This document shows, in pieces, positions 40,274-48,873 of a stretch of DNA of 64,000 bases; position 1 is the stretch's first letter; the number at the start of each line of letters is the position of its first letter. The position numbers and the translations under genes were made by a program. The DNA is from Elusimicrobiota bacterium (GTDB lineage Bacteria; Elusimicrobiota; Elusimicrobia; UBA1565; UBA9628): assembly GCA_016212795.1 (NCBI GenBank), contig JACRDT010000020.1:36298-100297 (forward strand), in the 5' to 3' direction. The notes under the pieces are model-generated. The model worked only from the letters and a program-made list of their open reading frames with translations. It had not been told where the DNA came from and made no database searches.

Positions 40274-40689
40274 CAGTCGTGGGGCAGGAACCGGAACCCC
40301 TTCTCGACCCGGACGACCGTCGTGTCCTTGCCGCTGGGGTGCACTTCCATCAGGTAGGGGCGGTCGCCGCACCAGCCTTCGACGCCCTCCACGGCCGAGG
40401 GGTCCTTCATGGCCTGGAGCCGGGCGCATTCCGGCTCGGTCAGGGGCAGGAGGCACCAGGCTTGGGAGTCGTCGCCTTCCTGCCAGTCGATGAGCTCGGT
40501 GAACACCCAGAGGAACCGCTGGCCGCAGTCGGGGCAAGCCACGAGCCTCAAGTCGAAGTGGCTCTCGTCCACCAGCGTCGCGATCTCGGACAGGCGCTGC
40601 CGGTTCTCCCAGGCGGCCTGGGCATCCCCGCCGAAGCATTGGCCGCAGCCGAACCTCACGGGCTCTCGCGCCTTGTGGTGCTTGTGCAT
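40273..40689 (-). CDS. Cytoplasmic zinc-ribbon-like protein of unknown function
   Basis: A 138-residue protein with CGQC near residue 15 and CPDCGQRFLW near residue 53, likely forming one zinc site, plus further Trp/Cys residues. The C-terminus RVEKGFRFLPHD is ordinary. It precedes the lipoprotein gene with a four-base overlap and was probably placed there by co-transcription. TATAAT on the minus strand lies at 40709-40704, 15 bases before its ATG. No homologue is recognised by eye. Confidence 0.72.
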   Translation of the reverse strand: MHKHHKAREPVRFGCGQCFGGDAQAAWENRQRLSEIATLVDESHFDLRLVACPDCGQRFLWVFTELIDWQEGDDSQAWCLLPLTEPECARLQAMKDPSAVEGVEGWCGDRPYLMEVHPSGKDTTVVRVEKGFRFLPHD

Positions 40690-40744
40690 GGGTCTGGTGC
40701 GCCATTATAGTGTAGCAAGGATCGGTGCGGCGCGGCGCGAAATT

Positions 40745-40753
40745 TGGTACCAT
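40745..40753 (+). promoter_or_regulatory. Extended -10 promoter of tRNA-Val
   Basis: TGG-TACCAT, 40 bases before the mature tRNA 5' end. No clear -35. Confidence 0.45.
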
Positions 40754-40793
40754 GTGTCCCCGCGGTCGGCGGACGGGTCCGCAGCCGCTATCA

Positions 40794-40865
40794 GCCCAGT
40801 TGGCGCAGTGGTAGCGCGCTCCCTTGACATGGGAGAGGTCGTAGGTTCAAATCCTACACTGGGCA
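40794..40865 (+). tRNA. tRNA-Val (anticodon GAC)
   Basis: The acceptor stem GCCCAGT / ACTGGGC closes with discriminator A. Anticodon stem CTCCC/GGGAG with loop TTGACAT gives GAC (valine). The T loop TTCAAAT is intact. The 3' CCA is not encoded (ATGT follows). Confidence 0.97.
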
Positions 40866-40873
40866 TGTTTTCA

Positions 40874-40898
40874 CTCTCCTCCCCCGCGGGGAGGAGAG
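40874..40898. repeat. CTCTCCTCCCC palindrome (family 2) between tRNA-Val and thrS
   Basis: Perfect 11-bp arms with loop CGC. It could act as a tRNA terminator, but no T-run follows and related palindromes lie inside coding regions at 30528 and 48914. Confidence 0.75.
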
Positions 40899-40924
40899 CA
40901 GCCGGGGGGCATTTCGCCGTTTCA

Positions 40925-42679
40925 ATGGACACCGATAACCTCGAAGCCCTGCGCCATTCCTGCTCCCACGTCATGGCCCAGGCCGTGCAGCAGCTGTTCC
41001 CGGAGATGAAGCTGGGCATCGGCCCGGCCATCGAGCACGGCTTCTACTACGACTTCGACGGGCCGCACCACTTCGTGCCCGAGGACCTGCCCAGGATCGA
41101 GGGGAAGATGAGGGAGATCGCCAAGGCCCGGCACCCCTTCGCCAAGTCCGAGCACCCCAAGGCCGAGGCGCTCGAGTTCTTCGGGTCGCGGGGGGAGAAG
41201 TACAAGCTCGAGCTCATCAACGACCTGGCCGACGGCACCATCAGCTACTACACGCACGCCGACTTCACGGACCTCTGCAAGGGCCCCCACGTGGAGCACA
41301 CGGGCAAGATCGGGCACTTCAAGCTCACGACCATCGCGGGCGCCTACTGGCGGGGCGACGAGAAGCGTCCCATGCTCCAGCGCATCTACGGCGTGGCCTT
41401 CGACACCAAGGAGGCCCTGGAAGGCCACCTGGCCATGCTCGAGGAGGCCAAGAAGCGCGACCACCGCAAGCTCGGCAAGGAGCTCGGCATCTATTTCATC
41501 GACGAAGACGTGGGCCCGGGCCTGCCCTTGTGGCTGCCCAAGGGCGCGGCCATCATCGAGGAGCTCGAGTCCCTGGCCAAGAAGACCGAGGCCGAGGCCG
41601 GCTACGTGCGCGTGCGCACGCCTCACATCTGCAAGGAGAAGGTGTACCTCACGAGCGGGCACCTCCCCTACTACAAGGAGGGCATGTTCCCGCCCATGGA
41701 GCTCGACGGGGAGAAGTACTACCTCAAGCCCATGAACTGCCCGCACCACCACAAGATCTTCGGCTCGAGCCTGCGCTCCTACCGCGACCTGCCGGTGCGC
41801 CTGGCGGAGTACGGGACCTGCTACCGCTACGAGCAGTCGGGCGAGCTCTTCGGCCTCATGCGCGTGCGCTCCATGCAGATGAACGACGCGCACATCTACT
41901 GCACCGTCGAGCAGTTCGAGACGGAGTTCCTCGCGGTGTGCCGGATGTACCTCGGCTATTTCAAGATCTTCGGCATCGACAAGTACCTCATGCGCTTCAG
42001 CACCCACGCCTCCGAGGGCCTCGGCAAGAAGTACGTGGACGAGCCCGAGCTCTGGAAGAAGACCGAGGAGATGGTCGAGCGGGCCATGGTGTCCGGGGGC
42101 ATCCCTTATACGAAGGTCCCCAACGAGGCCGCTTTCTACGGCCCCAAGATCGACGTCCAGGTCTGGAGCGTCATCGGCCGCGAGTTCTCGCTCGCCACCA
42201 ACCAGGTGGACTTCGCCGTGCCCCGGCGCTTCGGCCTCGTCTACCACACGGCCGAGCACGGGGAGGCCACGCCCCTGTGCATCCACCGCGCCCCGCTGGG
42301 CACGCACGAGCGCTTCATCGGCTTTCTCCTCGAGCACTTCGCGGGCAGCCTCCCGCTCTGGCTCTCCCCGGTCCAGGTCAGGGTCCTGACCATCACGGAC
42401 GGCCAGAACGGCCCGGCCCGCGAGCTCGCGGGCCGGCTCAAGGCCGCGGGCCTGCGCGTCGAGGTCGACGACACCTCGCACAAGGTCGGGTACAAGATCC
42501 GCGAGGCGCAGCTGGAGAAGATCCCCTTCATGGTCGTGCTCGGCCCCAAGGACGTCGAGTCCGGGACCCTCGCGGTGCGCTTGCGGGACGGCCGGCAGTT
42601 CATGGGCGTGAGGGAGGCCGACTTCCTCGCCAAGGTCGTCCGGGAGAAAGACGACAGGCTGCTGGCGCCCGCGTGGTAG
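40925..42679 (+). CDS. thrS: Threonyl-tRNA synthetase lacking the TGS domain
   Basis: A 584-residue enzyme that charges tRNA-Thr. It starts directly in the N2 editing domain (LRHSCSHVMAQAVQQLFPE), with CKGPH further on. The class II core includes MNCPHHHKIF (zinc Cys), RYEQSGELFGLMRVR and APLGTHERFIGFL. The usual ~60-residue N-terminal TGS domain is absent, and nothing like it is encoded upstream, where tRNA-Val and a palindrome sit. A longer reading frame runs back through the tRNA but is not coding-like. The stop is directly followed by a decayed dispersed element. Confidence 0.95.
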   Translation: MDTDNLEALRHSCSHVMAQAVQQLFPEMKLGIGPAIEHGFYYDFDGPHHFVPEDLPRIEGKMREIAKARHPFAKSEHPKAEALEFFGSRGEKYKLELINDLADGTISYYTHADFTDLCKGPHVEHTGKIGHFKLTTIAGAYWRGDEKRPMLQRIYGVAFDTKEALEGHLAMLEEAKKRDHRKLGKELGIYFIDEDVGPGLPLWLPKGAAIIEELESLAKKTEAEAGYVRVRTPHICKEKVYLTSGHLPYYKEGMFPPMELDGEKYYLKPMNCPHHHKIFGSSLRSYRDLPVRLAEYGTCYRYEQSGELFGLMRVRSMQMNDAHIYCTVEQFETEFLAVCRMYLGYFKIFGIDKYLMRFSTHASEGLGKKYVDEPELWKKTEEMVERAMVSGGIPYTKVPNEAAFYGPKIDVQVWSVIGREFSLATNQVDFAVPRRFGLVYHTAEHGEATPLCIHRAPLGTHERFIGFLLEHFAGSLPLWLSPVQVRVLTITDGQNGPARELAGRLKAAGLRVEVDDTSHKVGYKIREAQLEKIPFMVVLGPKDVESGTLAVRLRDGRQFMGVREADFLAKVVREKDDRLLAPAW

Positions 42680-42683
42680 CCGG

Positions 42684-42716
42684 CGCGTCCGCTCCAGAAA
42701 CTCCGGGCGCGGGCAG
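42684..42716 (+). repeat. Decayed copy D of the dispersed double-hairpin element
   Basis: The sequence resembles the right half of copy A (ending CTCCGGGCGCGGGCAGG). It starts five bases after the thrS stop. The frame encoding APETPGAGR is still open and joins the next gene if GTG 42673 is used. Confidence 0.6.
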
Positions 42717-42729
42717 GACGGAAGCCGAG

Positions 42730-43122
42730 ATGCTGTGGGAGACCGCGGCCGTCGCCGAGTCCTTCGTCTGCTCCGCGGCCCTGACCGTGCTGCTGCCCTC
42801 CATCGAGGCCCGGCTGTCCGCGGACACGCCGGAGCTGTCTTTCCTGACCAGGCTCATGCTGGGCCTCCACCCGGTCTATTGCGCGCTGTTCATGGCGTCG
42901 CTCTTCGCGGGCGTGCTGTGCGCCTCCGAGTGGCTCGGCGCGGACGGGGGGATCGTCGACGGGATGCGGCGCCTGGTGGCTACCTGGGTGCGCAAGGCCC
43001 CCGGGGGGGGCAGGCTGGCCGGGAAAGGGAGCCTGGCGCTCTCGGCCGTGCTGATCGCCTGGCCGGCCGTGCTGCTCTTGACCGCCCTGGCCGTGCTCTT
43101 CCCGAGGCTCGGCGCCCCGTGA
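42730..43122 (+). CDS. Small polytopic membrane protein
   Basis: A 130-residue protein with three likely membrane segments (AVAESFVCSAALTVLLPSI, LHPVYCALFMASLFAGVLC, LSAVLIAWPAVLLLTALAV) and a basic cytoplasmic loop. ATG 42730 is preferred; GTG 42673 would overlap the thrS stop and add a repeat-derived tail containing APETPGAGR. It overlaps the next gene by GTGA. No family recognised. Confidence 0.68.
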   Translation: MLWETAAVAESFVCSAALTVLLPSIEARLSADTPELSFLTRLMLGLHPVYCALFMASLFAGVLCASEWLGADGGIVDGMRRLVATWVRKAPGGGRLAGKGSLALSAVLIAWPAVLLLTALAVLFPRLGAP

Positions 43123-43928
43123 CGGCATCGGCCGCGGTTCGGAGGGCGTGGCCGGCGGTCGCGCTGCTGGCGGCCAGCACGGCCGCCCGGGCCGGGCTCG
43201 TCGCCGTGCCGGAGCATTTCCGGGCCTGCAACGATGACCGGGACTGCGTCGCGGTCCAGGAGGGGTGCTGCCCCTGCGGCGCGTCGGGCAAGCGCACCGC
43301 CATCAACGCCGGGCGCGTCCCGGAGTACCGGAGGCTGCTGGAGTCGGCCTGCGCGGCGGCCGGCGTCTGCGCCCGGACGCGCGGCCGCGACTTCTCGTGC
43401 GAGGCGAGCGTGCGGCCGTCCTGCGAGGCCGGGCGCTGCTGCCTCCTGGAGGACCTGCCCGTCGGCGAGTCGGCCAGGAAGGACCTCCTGGAGGAGTATA
43501 AGAAGGGCGCTGCCTGGCTGGAGGGGCTGCGGGGCTCGGCCGTCGAGATCCGCCGGCTCGACGACCGGCTCGCCGAGCCCGGGCTCGGGGCCAAAGAGAA
43601 GCGCGGCCTCAAGAGGGCCCGCGGGAAGCTGCTCGGCGAGCTCGACGCCTCGGCCAAGGCCAATGCCTGGAACTACGAGGCCCAGATCTATCTCGCGCAG
43701 GTCTTCCTGAGCGTGGGCGAGAACAAGCGCGCCTTGTTGGCGGCTTCCATGGCCGCGGACATGGCGCCGAGGGACCACCGGTCGTTCACGCTGCGGGGCA
43801 TGGCCCGCCACAAGCTCGGCGACGAGAAGGCGGCGGCCCGGGACGCGCGGGAGGCCCTGAAGCTGCGCCCGGACGACAAGGCCGCCCAGGACCTCCTCCG
43901 TCTGGCAGAGCTCAAGCCGTTCGATTGA
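43119..43928 (+). CDS. Exported Cys-rich protein with C-terminal TPR-like helices
   Basis: A 269-residue protein starting at GTG 43119, overlapping the preceding stop. A signal peptide (WPAVALLAASTAARAG) is followed by a Cys-rich region (CNDDRDCVAVQEGCCPCG, CARTRG, CEASVRPSCEAGRCC) likely forming disulfides in the periplasm. The last ~100 residues are helical with a TPR-like pattern (NYEAQIYLAQVFLSVGENKRAL, DHRSFTLRGMARHKLGDEKAA). It could be a scaffold; no named family. Confidence 0.75.
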   Translation: MTASAAVRRAWPAVALLAASTAARAGLVAVPEHFRACNDDRDCVAVQEGCCPCGASGKRTAINAGRVPEYRRLLESACAAAGVCARTRGRDFSCEASVRPSCEAGRCCLLEDLPVGESARKDLLEEYKKGAAWLEGLRGSAVEIRRLDDRLAEPGLGAKEKRGLKRARGKLLGELDASAKANAWNYEAQIYLAQVFLSVGENKRALLAASMAADMAPRDHRSFTLRGMARHKLGDEKAAARDAREALKLRPDDKAAQDLLRLAELKPFD

Positions 43929-44049
43929 ACGCCGCGACCCCTCCTTGGCTCCCGGGTCCCGCGGTCGCCGTAGGAGTCCCTTCCATTATGGTGCAAATAT
44001 TTGGCAATATCTTACGCTCATGCGCGATATAGAATATGGGCATCACCCG

Positions 44050-47000
44050 GTGAGCTTCAGGAAGGTCTGGTTGGCGGCGCTGGTGCTGGTCGTCGCCTCG
44101 GCCGCGGCCGAGGCGGGCTGGCTCTCGTTCGGCGGCAAGAAGAGGTCCTCCTCCGGCGGCAAGACCAAGCTGGAGGACGAGGCCTTCACGGGCGCCTCCG
44201 AGCTGTTCCAGAAGACCCGGGACGAGGACAACAAGACGGCCGTGGTGGAGGCTTACGAGAGCTTCCTGCGGAGGTTCCCGGAGAGCCTCAGGACCGCGGA
44301 CGCCAACTTCATGGCCGGCGAGGGCTACATGGAGCAGGCCTTGGCGGTCCTCAAGGCGGAGGCCACCGCCAAGAAGGCCTCGAGCGCGCGGCTGCTCGCC
44401 CCCAAGAACCCCGCCGCGGTCGTGGCGCTGGAGAACGCGGCCAAGGCCTTCGAGCGCGTCGTGGGGGACGACAGGTCGGGGCTGGCGGCGTGCGCCCAGT
44501 ACCGGCTCGGCGAGGTGGCCTACGACGACAAGGAGTGGGACCTGGCCGTCGAGCGCTTCCAGGCGGTGGAGAAGGACCACCCCCAGTCCTTCCTCGTGCC
44601 GGAGGCGATGCTCGCCATCGTCTACTCCAACCTGGCCCTCGAGAAGTTCTCCGACGCGGAACAGAACCTCTTCCTGCTCGGCGAGGCCTACCCGATCTTC
44701 CGCAAGGAGCCCGCGGTCCTCTACGCCCAGGGCATCGTGGCCCTGCACAAGGGCGACTACTCCAACGCCGAGAAGTCGTTGAAGCTGGTCAAGACCGCGG
44801 AGGCCCAGTTCTACCTCGGCAAGACCTACCTCCTCTCCAAGCGCGCCTTCCTGGCGGCCGCGGCGTTCGAGCAGCTCATCCGCGACTACCCGAAGAGCGA
44901 CCTCAAGGAGGAGGCCCAGTTCTTCATCGGCGACTCGTTCTTCCTGGCGGAGGACTACACCGGCGCCATCTCCAAGTACCAGAAGTTCATCTCGCTCTAC
45001 CCCGACAGCCCGCTGAGGGTGTCGGCCCTCTTCAGGATCGGGTCGTCCTACTTCCAGAAGAAGGACTACGTCGAGGCGCGCGCGCATTTCCAGTCCGTGC
45101 TGGACCGCTACCCCAAGGACTTCTTCGCGCCGCTGGCCCAGTACTTCATCGCCGAGTCCCACCTGATCGCGGGCCAGGTCCGCGACGCGCTCTTCGCCTA
45201 CACCAAGGTCATCACGCAGTACCCGGAGACCATCAAGGTCTCGCCGCTGGCCCACTTCAAGCTGGCCTGGACCCAGCTGCAGGTGGGGGACTTCGCCCAG
45301 GCCGTCACGACCTGCAACAACTTCCTGGCGCTCTACCCGTCGAACGCCCTGGCCAAGAACGTCTACCTCATCCAGGGCAACGCCCTCATCCCCATCAAGC
45401 GGCACACCGAGGCGGTGGCGGCCTTCCAGCGCATCATCGACATCGCGCCTTCCTCCGAGGTGGCCGAGCAGGCGCTCTTCTCCATCCTCCAGACCCAGTA
45501 CAACCTGAAATCCTACAACTCGATCGTCACCTCCTACCAGTTCATCTTCAGGACCCTGCCGCCCTCCAAGTCCAGGTGGCGCAGCCTGAGCTACCTCTAC
45601 GCCGCCGAGGCCTACCTCGCGCTCAACCAGGTCGACGAGGCCAAGGTCATCTTCGAGATGGTGCGCAAGGTGTACCCGGACGAGCCGGCCGCCTTCTACG
45701 CCCAGGACGGGCTGGCCTGGTGCTACGCGATGCGGGGCGAGGACCACCGGGCGCTCGAGGAGCGCAAGAAGCTCCAGGACATGCTGGCGGTGGCGGCGTC
45801 GACCTTCACCTTCTCGGGGACCAACGAGCTGGGCATCGCCGACAGCATGTTCAACCAGAAGAACTACGACGAGGCCTTCCAGCTCTACGAGAAGTTCGCC
45901 GGCGAGAACCCGTCGGCGGCCGAGGCCCCGGGCGCCCTCTATCGCGCCGGGCAGAGCCTCTACCACCTGCGGTACTACACCCAGGCCATCGACACCTGGC
46001 GCAAGCTCAAGGAGAGGTTCCCGCAGTCCAAGGAGACGGGCCTGGCGGTCTTCCAGATGGCCGACACGCTCTTCCGGGCGCAGAAGTACCCGGAGGCCGT
46101 CGCGGCCTACAAGGAGATCGTGGCCCAGTACCCGCAGAGCCCGAAGCTCCCGATGGCGATGCTGAGGGTGGCCCAGTCCCATTTCAACGGCAAGGACGAC
46201 GCGGGGACCCTGCGGGAGGGCGAGGCCCTCATCGGGCGCTTCCCCGAGGCCCCCGAGATGACGGACGCCCTCGACCTCATGGAGGGCGTCTTCGACAGGT
46301 CCAAGACCTCGGATTTCCGCCAGGTCCTCGGCGCCATCATCAGGGCCAACCCCGGCACGCGCGCCGCGGGGGACGCGCAGTTTCGGCTCGCGCGCCGGTG
46401 CTTCGAGGCCAAGGACTACCCCGGCGCGGCCCGGGAATTCCAGGCGTTCAGCGTGGACTTCACGAACCACCCCGACCTGGGCAAGGCGCAGTTCTTCCTC
46501 GGCGAGAGCTTCTTCTACAACGGGAACCACGCCGAGGCCGCCCCGGCTTTCGAGCGCATGCTCAACAACTTCGACAAGGGCGACGACACGCCGCTGGCCC
46601 TGTTCCACCTGGGGAGCGCCTACGTGAGCCTCAAGAAGTACGACGACGCCATCCGGTACTACACGCGGCTCATCGAGGAATACCCGGGCTCGGAGTACGT
46701 CAAGCCCTCCCAGTTCAACCTGGCGCTCTCCTACAAGTCCCTCGGCAAGCTCGACATGGCGCAGTACGCCTACCAGCGCTACGTCGAGGCGGCGGGGACG
46801 TCGGAGAAGAGCAGCCAGGACGCCCTGTGGGAGATCTTCTCCATCCAGAAGGACCGCAAAGACTACGCCTCGGCCCTCCTGACGCTCGAGGAGATCCGCG
46901 ACGGCTCGAAGTCGGACTCCGACTCGCCCATCGAGGCGATCTACCGGATGGGCGAGATCTACCAGCTCACCGGCCGGCACGAGGACGCCAGGAAGGCGTT

Positions 47001-47808
47001 CGAGTCCATCCGGTCCATGAGGCCCGCCAACAACCCCTTCCGGCTGCAGGCGCTCGTCAAGCTGGGCGAATCCTACGAGAAGGCCTCCGACTACGACCGG
47101 GCGGCGGCCGCCTACGAGGACCTCTCGCGCAGCGCCGGCCAGCCCGTGGCCGGCCAGGCGGCGCAGAAGGCGGCCCATCTGCGCAAGATGAAGCCCGTCA
47201 AGCGCGAGTCCCAGCGCGGGGAGACCATGGTGGATTCGGAGCAGGCGCCGGGCGAGAGGAGGACGGCCGCGCCCGGAGCGGCCGGGACCGAGGGCGGCCG
47301 GTTGGAGGACAGCCGGCCCAGGCGCCCCAAGGCCGGGGCCCCGAGCGTCCGGCCGACGCGGACGGCGGAGCCTGACCTCGAGCCGGAGCTGGGCCAGGCG
47401 CCGGCCGATGAGGAGCAGCCTTCCAAGCCCGTCAAGCCCGGAAAGCCCGGCAAGCGCGGCAAGGCGGGCAAGCCCGCCAAACCCGCGCCCGGCGCCTCCG
47501 GGCTTCCTGAGCGCCCTGCGGCACCGGGCGAGAGGAGGACGGCCGCGCCCGAACCGGAGGCCGCGGCGGAGGAGGGCGGCGACACCATGGTCGAGGGCGG
47601 CGGCCGTCCTCGGACGGGGAGGCGCGGGGCCCAGCAGCCCGTCGTGGCCGAACCGGAGCCGGAGCACGGGGAGACGATGATCGACACGGACCGGACGGCC
47701 GAGCCTCCCAAGCCGGCGCCTAAGCCCGCTCCGGCCAAGAAGAAGCCCTCGGGAAGATCCAAGGTCATGGAGCTTCCCGGCATGGGCGCGACGGAAGATA
47801 TCCAGTAG
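44050..47808 (+). CDS. Large exported TPR protein (tol/gliding-motility type)
   Basis: About 1,252 residues. GTG 44050 gives a normal signal peptide (MSFRKVWLAALVLVVASAAAEAG); an ATG at 44020 adds ten residues but lies before a -10-like TAGAAT (44030-44035). Most of the chain (about 50-1040) is tandem TPR/Sel-like helices, of the pattern AQFFIGDSFFLAEDYTGAISKYQKF. The last ~220 residues are a low-complexity tail rich in Lys/Pro/Glu with repeated acidic motifs (GETMVDS, GDTMVEG, GETMIDT) and two copies of APGERRTAAP. It precedes ExbB/ExbD/ExbD/TonB genes, as in myxobacterial gliding and Tol-like clusters, so it is probably the periplasmic scaffold of a proton-driven envelope machine. Confidence 0.88.
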   Translation: MSFRKVWLAALVLVVASAAAEAGWLSFGGKKRSSSGGKTKLEDEAFTGASELFQKTRDEDNKTAVVEAYESFLRRFPESLRTADANFMAGEGYMEQALAVLKAEATAKKASSARLLAPKNPAAVVALENAAKAFERVVGDDRSGLAACAQYRLGEVAYDDKEWDLAVERFQAVEKDHPQSFLVPEAMLAIVYSNLALEKFSDAEQNLFLLGEAYPIFRKEPAVLYAQGIVALHKGDYSNAEKSLKLVKTAEAQFYLGKTYLLSKRAFLAAAAFEQLIRDYPKSDLKEEAQFFIGDSFFLAEDYTGAISKYQKFISLYPDSPLRVSALFRIGSSYFQKKDYVEARAHFQSVLDRYPKDFFAPLAQYFIAESHLIAGQVRDALFAYTKVITQYPETIKVSPLAHFKLAWTQLQVGDFAQAVTTCNNFLALYPSNALAKNVYLIQGNALIPIKRHTEAVAAFQRIIDIAPSSEVAEQALFSILQTQYNLKSYNSIVTSYQFIFRTLPPSKSRWRSLSYLYAAEAYLALNQVDEAKVIFEMVRKVYPDEPAAFYAQDGLAWCYAMRGEDHRALEERKKLQDMLAVAASTFTFSGTNELGIADSMFNQKNYDEAFQLYEKFAGENPSAAEAPGALYRAGQSLYHLRYYTQAIDTWRKLKERFPQSKETGLAVFQMADTLFRAQKYPEAVAAYKEIVAQYPQSPKLPMAMLRVAQSHFNGKDDAGTLREGEALIGRFPEAPEMTDALDLMEGVFDRSKTSDFRQVLGAIIRANPGTRAAGDAQFRLARRCFEAKDYPGAAREFQAFSVDFTNHPDLGKAQFFLGESFFYNGNHAEAAPAFERMLNNFDKGDDTPLALFHLGSAYVSLKKYDDAIRYYTRLIEEYPGSEYVKPSQFNLALSYKSLGKLDMAQYAYQRYVEAAGTSEKSSQDALWEIFSIQKDRKDYASALLTLEEIRDGSKSDSDSPIEAIYRMGEIYQLTGRHEDARKAFESIRSMRPANNPFRLQALVKLGESYEKASDYDRAAAAYEDLSRSAGQPVAGQAAQKAAHLRKMKPVKRESQRGETMVDSEQAPGERRTAAPGAAGTEGGRLEDSRPRRPKAGAPSVRPTRTAEPDLEPELGQAPADEEQPSKPVKPGKPGKRGKAGKPAKPAPGASGLPERPAAPGERRTAAPEPEAAAEEGGDTMVEGGGRPRTGRRGAQQPVVAEPEPEHGETMIDTDRTAEPPKPAPKPAPAKKKPSGRSKVMELPGMGATEDIQ

Positions 47809-47822
47809 ACGGGGAGAACCCA

Positions 47823-48437
47823 ATGGGCGAAGTGAACGTCGTCGCGATATTCAAAGAGAGTTTCACCCTCATCATCCTGTTCTTCTGCTCTGTCCTCTCG
47901 ATCACCTTCATGATCGAGCGCTGGTGGTATTTCCGCAAGTCGCGGGGCCACGGCGACCCCATCCTGGCCCACGTGAACAAGCTGCTGGAGGCGGGCAAGG
48001 CGGCCGAGGCCCAGACCTACGCGGGCAAGCACACCTCCGCGGTGGGCAAAGTCATCCACTACGGGCTGCTCCACAGCTCCCGCAGCCGCCGCGACCTCGA
48101 GGACCTGCTCCACACCAAGCGGCTGGAGGAGCGCCTCCAGCTCGAGCGCTATCTCGGCGTGCTGGGCACCCTCGGGAACATCTCGCCTTTCATCGGGCTG
48201 TTCGGGACGGTGGTGGGCATCATCAAGGCCTTCCGCGACCTGGCGATGTCGGGGGGCGGCGGTCCGAGCGTGGTCGCCAAGGGCATCGCGGAGGCCCTGG
48301 TGGCCACCGCGGGCGGGCTCATGGTGGCCATCCCGGCGGTCATCATCTACAACTACTTCATGAGGCAGGTCAAGACCGTCAGCACGGACATGGAGGTCGC
48401 CTCCACCCGGCTCGTGGTCATCCTCGGGGTCAAGTAG
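47823..48437 (+). CDS. exbB: MotA/TolQ/ExbB proton-channel protein
   Basis: A 204-residue inner-membrane protein with three membrane segments: an N-terminal one (FTLIILFFCSVLSITFMI) and the paired C-terminal ones in the channel domain (LGNISPFIGLFGTVVGIIKAF and GGLMVAIPAVIIYNYF). It forms the stator for proton flow that drives the TonB-like partner. It begins 14 bases after the TPR gene and overlaps the first ExbD gene by one base. Confidence 0.93.
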   Translation: MGEVNVVAIFKESFTLIILFFCSVLSITFMIERWWYFRKSRGHGDPILAHVNKLLEAGKAAEAQTYAGKHTSAVGKVIHYGLLHSSRSRRDLEDLLHTKRLEERLQLERYLGVLGTLGNISPFIGLFGTVVGIIKAFRDLAMSGGGGPSVVAKGIAEALVATAGGLMVAIPAVIIYNYFMRQVKTVSTDMEVASTRLVVILGVK

Positions 48438-48871
48438 TGGCCATCTCCTCCCAGAAGGCCGACGAGCCCATCACGGAGATCAACGTCACCCCCCTGGTGG
48501 ACGTCTGCCTGGTCCTGGTCATCATCTTCATGGCCGTGGCCCCGTTCGCCATGGTCGCCGGGATCAAGGTCCTCGAGTCCCGGGCCAAGGCCGCGGAGGG
48601 GAAAGTGAACGCGGACGAGAATGTCCGTGTCAAACTGACCGTGGCGGGCGTGGTCTCGGTGAACGACGACGCGGTCGACCCCGCGGGGCTGGGGGCCGCC
48701 ATCGCCCGGGCGCTGTTGGCCAGCCGCGACAAGATGGTGACGGTCACCGCCGACGAGGGGAACCGGGTGGGCCAGGTCGTCGAGATCCTCGACACGGCGC
48801 GGCAGGCAGGGGCCCAGAAGCTGGCGATCATGAGGTCGCAAGAGGAGAAACCCAAGGAGGCGGGAGGCTAA
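48437..48871 (+). CDS. exbD: ExbD/TolR-family protein 1
   Basis: A 144-residue protein from GTG 48437, which overlaps the ExbB stop. One membrane segment contains the essential Asp: INVTPLVDVCLVLVIIF. A C-terminal periplasmic domain of ExbD type follows (VRVKLTVAGVVSVNDDAV, KMVTVTADEGNRVGQVVEIL). It dimerises with ExbB to couple proton flow to work on the envelope. Confidence 0.92.
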   Translation: MAISSQKADEPITEINVTPLVDVCLVLVIIFMAVAPFAMVAGIKVLESRAKAAEGKVNADENVRVKLTVAGVVSVNDDAVDPAGLGAAIARALLASRDKMVTVTADEGNRVGQVVEILDTARQAGAQKLAIMRSQEEKPKEAGG

Positions 48872-48873
48872 GG

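Noticed and set aside
40409..40924. N-terminal extension of thrS through tRNA-Val
   Set aside because: The frame passes through a perfect tRNA and its promoter; the residues show no TGS domain. Translation should start at ATG 40925.
43912..47823. Minus-strand open frame of ~1,300 codons opposite the TPR gene
   Set aside because: It mirrors the TPR repeats of the plus strand; composition is Leu/Gly/Val/Arg-rich shadow.
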